From: Comamonadaceae bacterium
GTDB lineage: Bacteria > Pseudomonadota > Gammaproteobacteria > Burkholderiales > Burkholderiaceae_C
Direction: 5' to 3'
Length of the DNA: 7,973 nt
Assembly (NCBI GenBank): GCA_947478935.1
Contig: CANJXV010000111.1
Location: 1 to 7,973 of the forward strand
Shown: positions 7,220 through 7,973 of the stretch, piece by piece
How positions within the stretch are numbered: the stretch's first letter is position 1
Layout of the letters: every line of letters begins with the position of its first letter
Program-made: the position numbers and the translations under genes
The notes under the pieces: generated by a model
What the model saw: only the letters and a program-made list of their open reading frames with translations
The model's database searches: none
What the model was told of the DNA's origin: nothing

Positions 7220-7973
7220 ACGTACAAAACCGCCCGCCCGATCTACGCGTCAGCGCGCTGGTGGTGCTGATCGGCATCGGCAGCGCCTGGGCCTTGCTGC
7301 TTTCCCCGCTGGCCGACCCGACCACGCCCAAAGACATCGCCTTCTGGGCCGCCAGCTTGGTAGTGGCCTTGCTGGCTGTCAGCGGCATCCGTCGCTTAGC
7401 CGCTATCGACGGGCCTCGCATTTACGCCAGCGTCTCGGCGCTGCTGTTTGGCGGTTGGCTGCTGTATTTCTGGCAACTGTTCACCATCGCTTTAGACGTG
7501 CCGCGCGTGCTGCTGCCCGCGCCCAGCCTGATAGCAGCTGCTTTTGGCGAACATATGGGCACGCTGCAAACCGACTTTGTGCAAACCGTGGTTCGCGCCG
7601 TAGCCCTGGGCTGGGTGCTGGGCTCGGGCCTGGGCTTCTGCGTGGGCATTGCTATTGATCGCATGCCGTTTTTGCAGCGCGGCCTGCTGCCGCTGGCGTC
7701 CCTCACCAGCACCATTCCGTTGGTCGGCGTGGCGCCGATTGCCGTTATGTGGTTTGGCTTTGAATGGCCTTCCAAAGCGGCAGTGGTGGTGCTGATGACC
7801 TTCTTCCCCATGCTGGTCTCCACCCTGGCCGGCCTGCGCGCGGCAGACCGCCTTGAGCGCGAGCTGATGTACAGCTACGCCGCGAGTTACTGGCGCACGC
7901 TGTGGTCGCTGCGCCTGCCTACGGCCTTACCGTTCCTGATCTCGGCACTCAAGGTCAATGCCACGCTCGCACT
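7216..7973 (+). CDS. ABC importer permease, SsuC/TauC class, second of a pair, 5' part
   Basis: An open frame starts at ATG 7216 (ATGA overlap with the preceding stop) and runs through the right edge without a stop, giving 252 complete codons. It is a second BPD_transp_1 permease. Three hydrophobic segments (about 13-32, 42-58 and 72-92) come before the landmark LLPAPS (99-104); most class members have one, so this partner has an extended N-terminus. The core shows segments near 124-146, 160-180 and 187-206, then the EAA loop at about 215-240 (ELMYSYAASYW then LRLPTALP), closely parallel to the loop of the preceding permease. GCAGG at 7206-7210 can serve as its ribosome site. Probably some 40-60 residues are missing at the C-terminus. 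A periplasmic binding protein for this importer would be expected downstream or elsewhere. Confidence 0.9.
   Translation, partial: MNVQNRPPDLRVSALVVLIGIGSAWALLLSPLADPTTPKDIAFWAASLVVALLAVSGIRRLAAIDGPRIYASVSALLFGGWLLYFWQLFTIALDVPRVLLPAPSLIAAAFGEHMGTLQTDFVQTVVRAVALGWVLGSGLGFCVGIAIDRMPFLQRGLLPLASLTSTIPLVGVAPIAVMWFGFEWPSKAAVVVLMTFFPMLVSTLAGLRAADRLERELMYSYAASYWRTLWSLRLPTALPFLISALKVNATLA

Noticed and set aside
7146..7658. Overlapping same-strand frame of 170 codons near the last permease
   Set aside because: Arg/Gly-rich, motif-free translation. The frame starting at 7216 gives a recognisable permease running to the window edge and explains the region.

Overview
The window is gene-dense bacterial DNA with about 60% GC by eye. 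It holds eight same-strand genes, the first and last cut by the window edges, and almost no intergenic space. Protein style, base composition and the gene combination suggest a betaproteobacterium of the order Burkholderiales, perhaps Comamonadaceae. That is an impression from family resemblance, not a measured assignment. There are no RNA genes, mobile elements, CRISPR arrays or integration marks.

Layout. Positions 1-621 are the C-terminal part of a BMP/Med-family periplasmic binding protein. A 60-base gap follows, holding a strong intrinsic terminator whose T-run ends at the next start codon. Next is a complete BMP-type (nucleoside/nucleobase class) ABC importer core: a double-domain ATPase (682-2235) and two different permeases (2225-3286 and 3283-4206), joined by overlaps. 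Directly after them (4207-5508) is a CodA-like amidohydrolase of the cytosine deaminase family with its catalytic residues intact. A short AT-rich junction leads into a second, unrelated importer of the nitrate/sulfonate/taurine/thiamine-precursor class: a single-domain ATPase (5524-6327) and two different permeases (6311-7219 and 7216 to the window end).

How they fit together. The likely job is uptake of a nucleoside, nucleobase or related amino-substituted ring compound and its deamination inside the cell. The first importer and the deaminase are packed as one transcription unit. The second importer probably joins the same unit and may bring in a related pyrimidine-like compound, but its binding protein is not in the window, so its substrate is open.

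Points worth attention: (1) the deaminase has Cys at the position of E. coli CodA Asp314, the residue known to exclude 5-methylcytosine, so it may deaminate 5-methylcytosine or another CodA-unlike substrate; (2) the terminator after the binding-protein gene contains the ribosome binding site of the ATPase gene, which would lower expression of the downstream genes in two ways; (3) the second importer has two dissimilar permeases where this class usually uses one. The genes themselves belong to known families. I see no wholly new system here; the novelty, if any, lies in the combination and in the deaminase's specificity.
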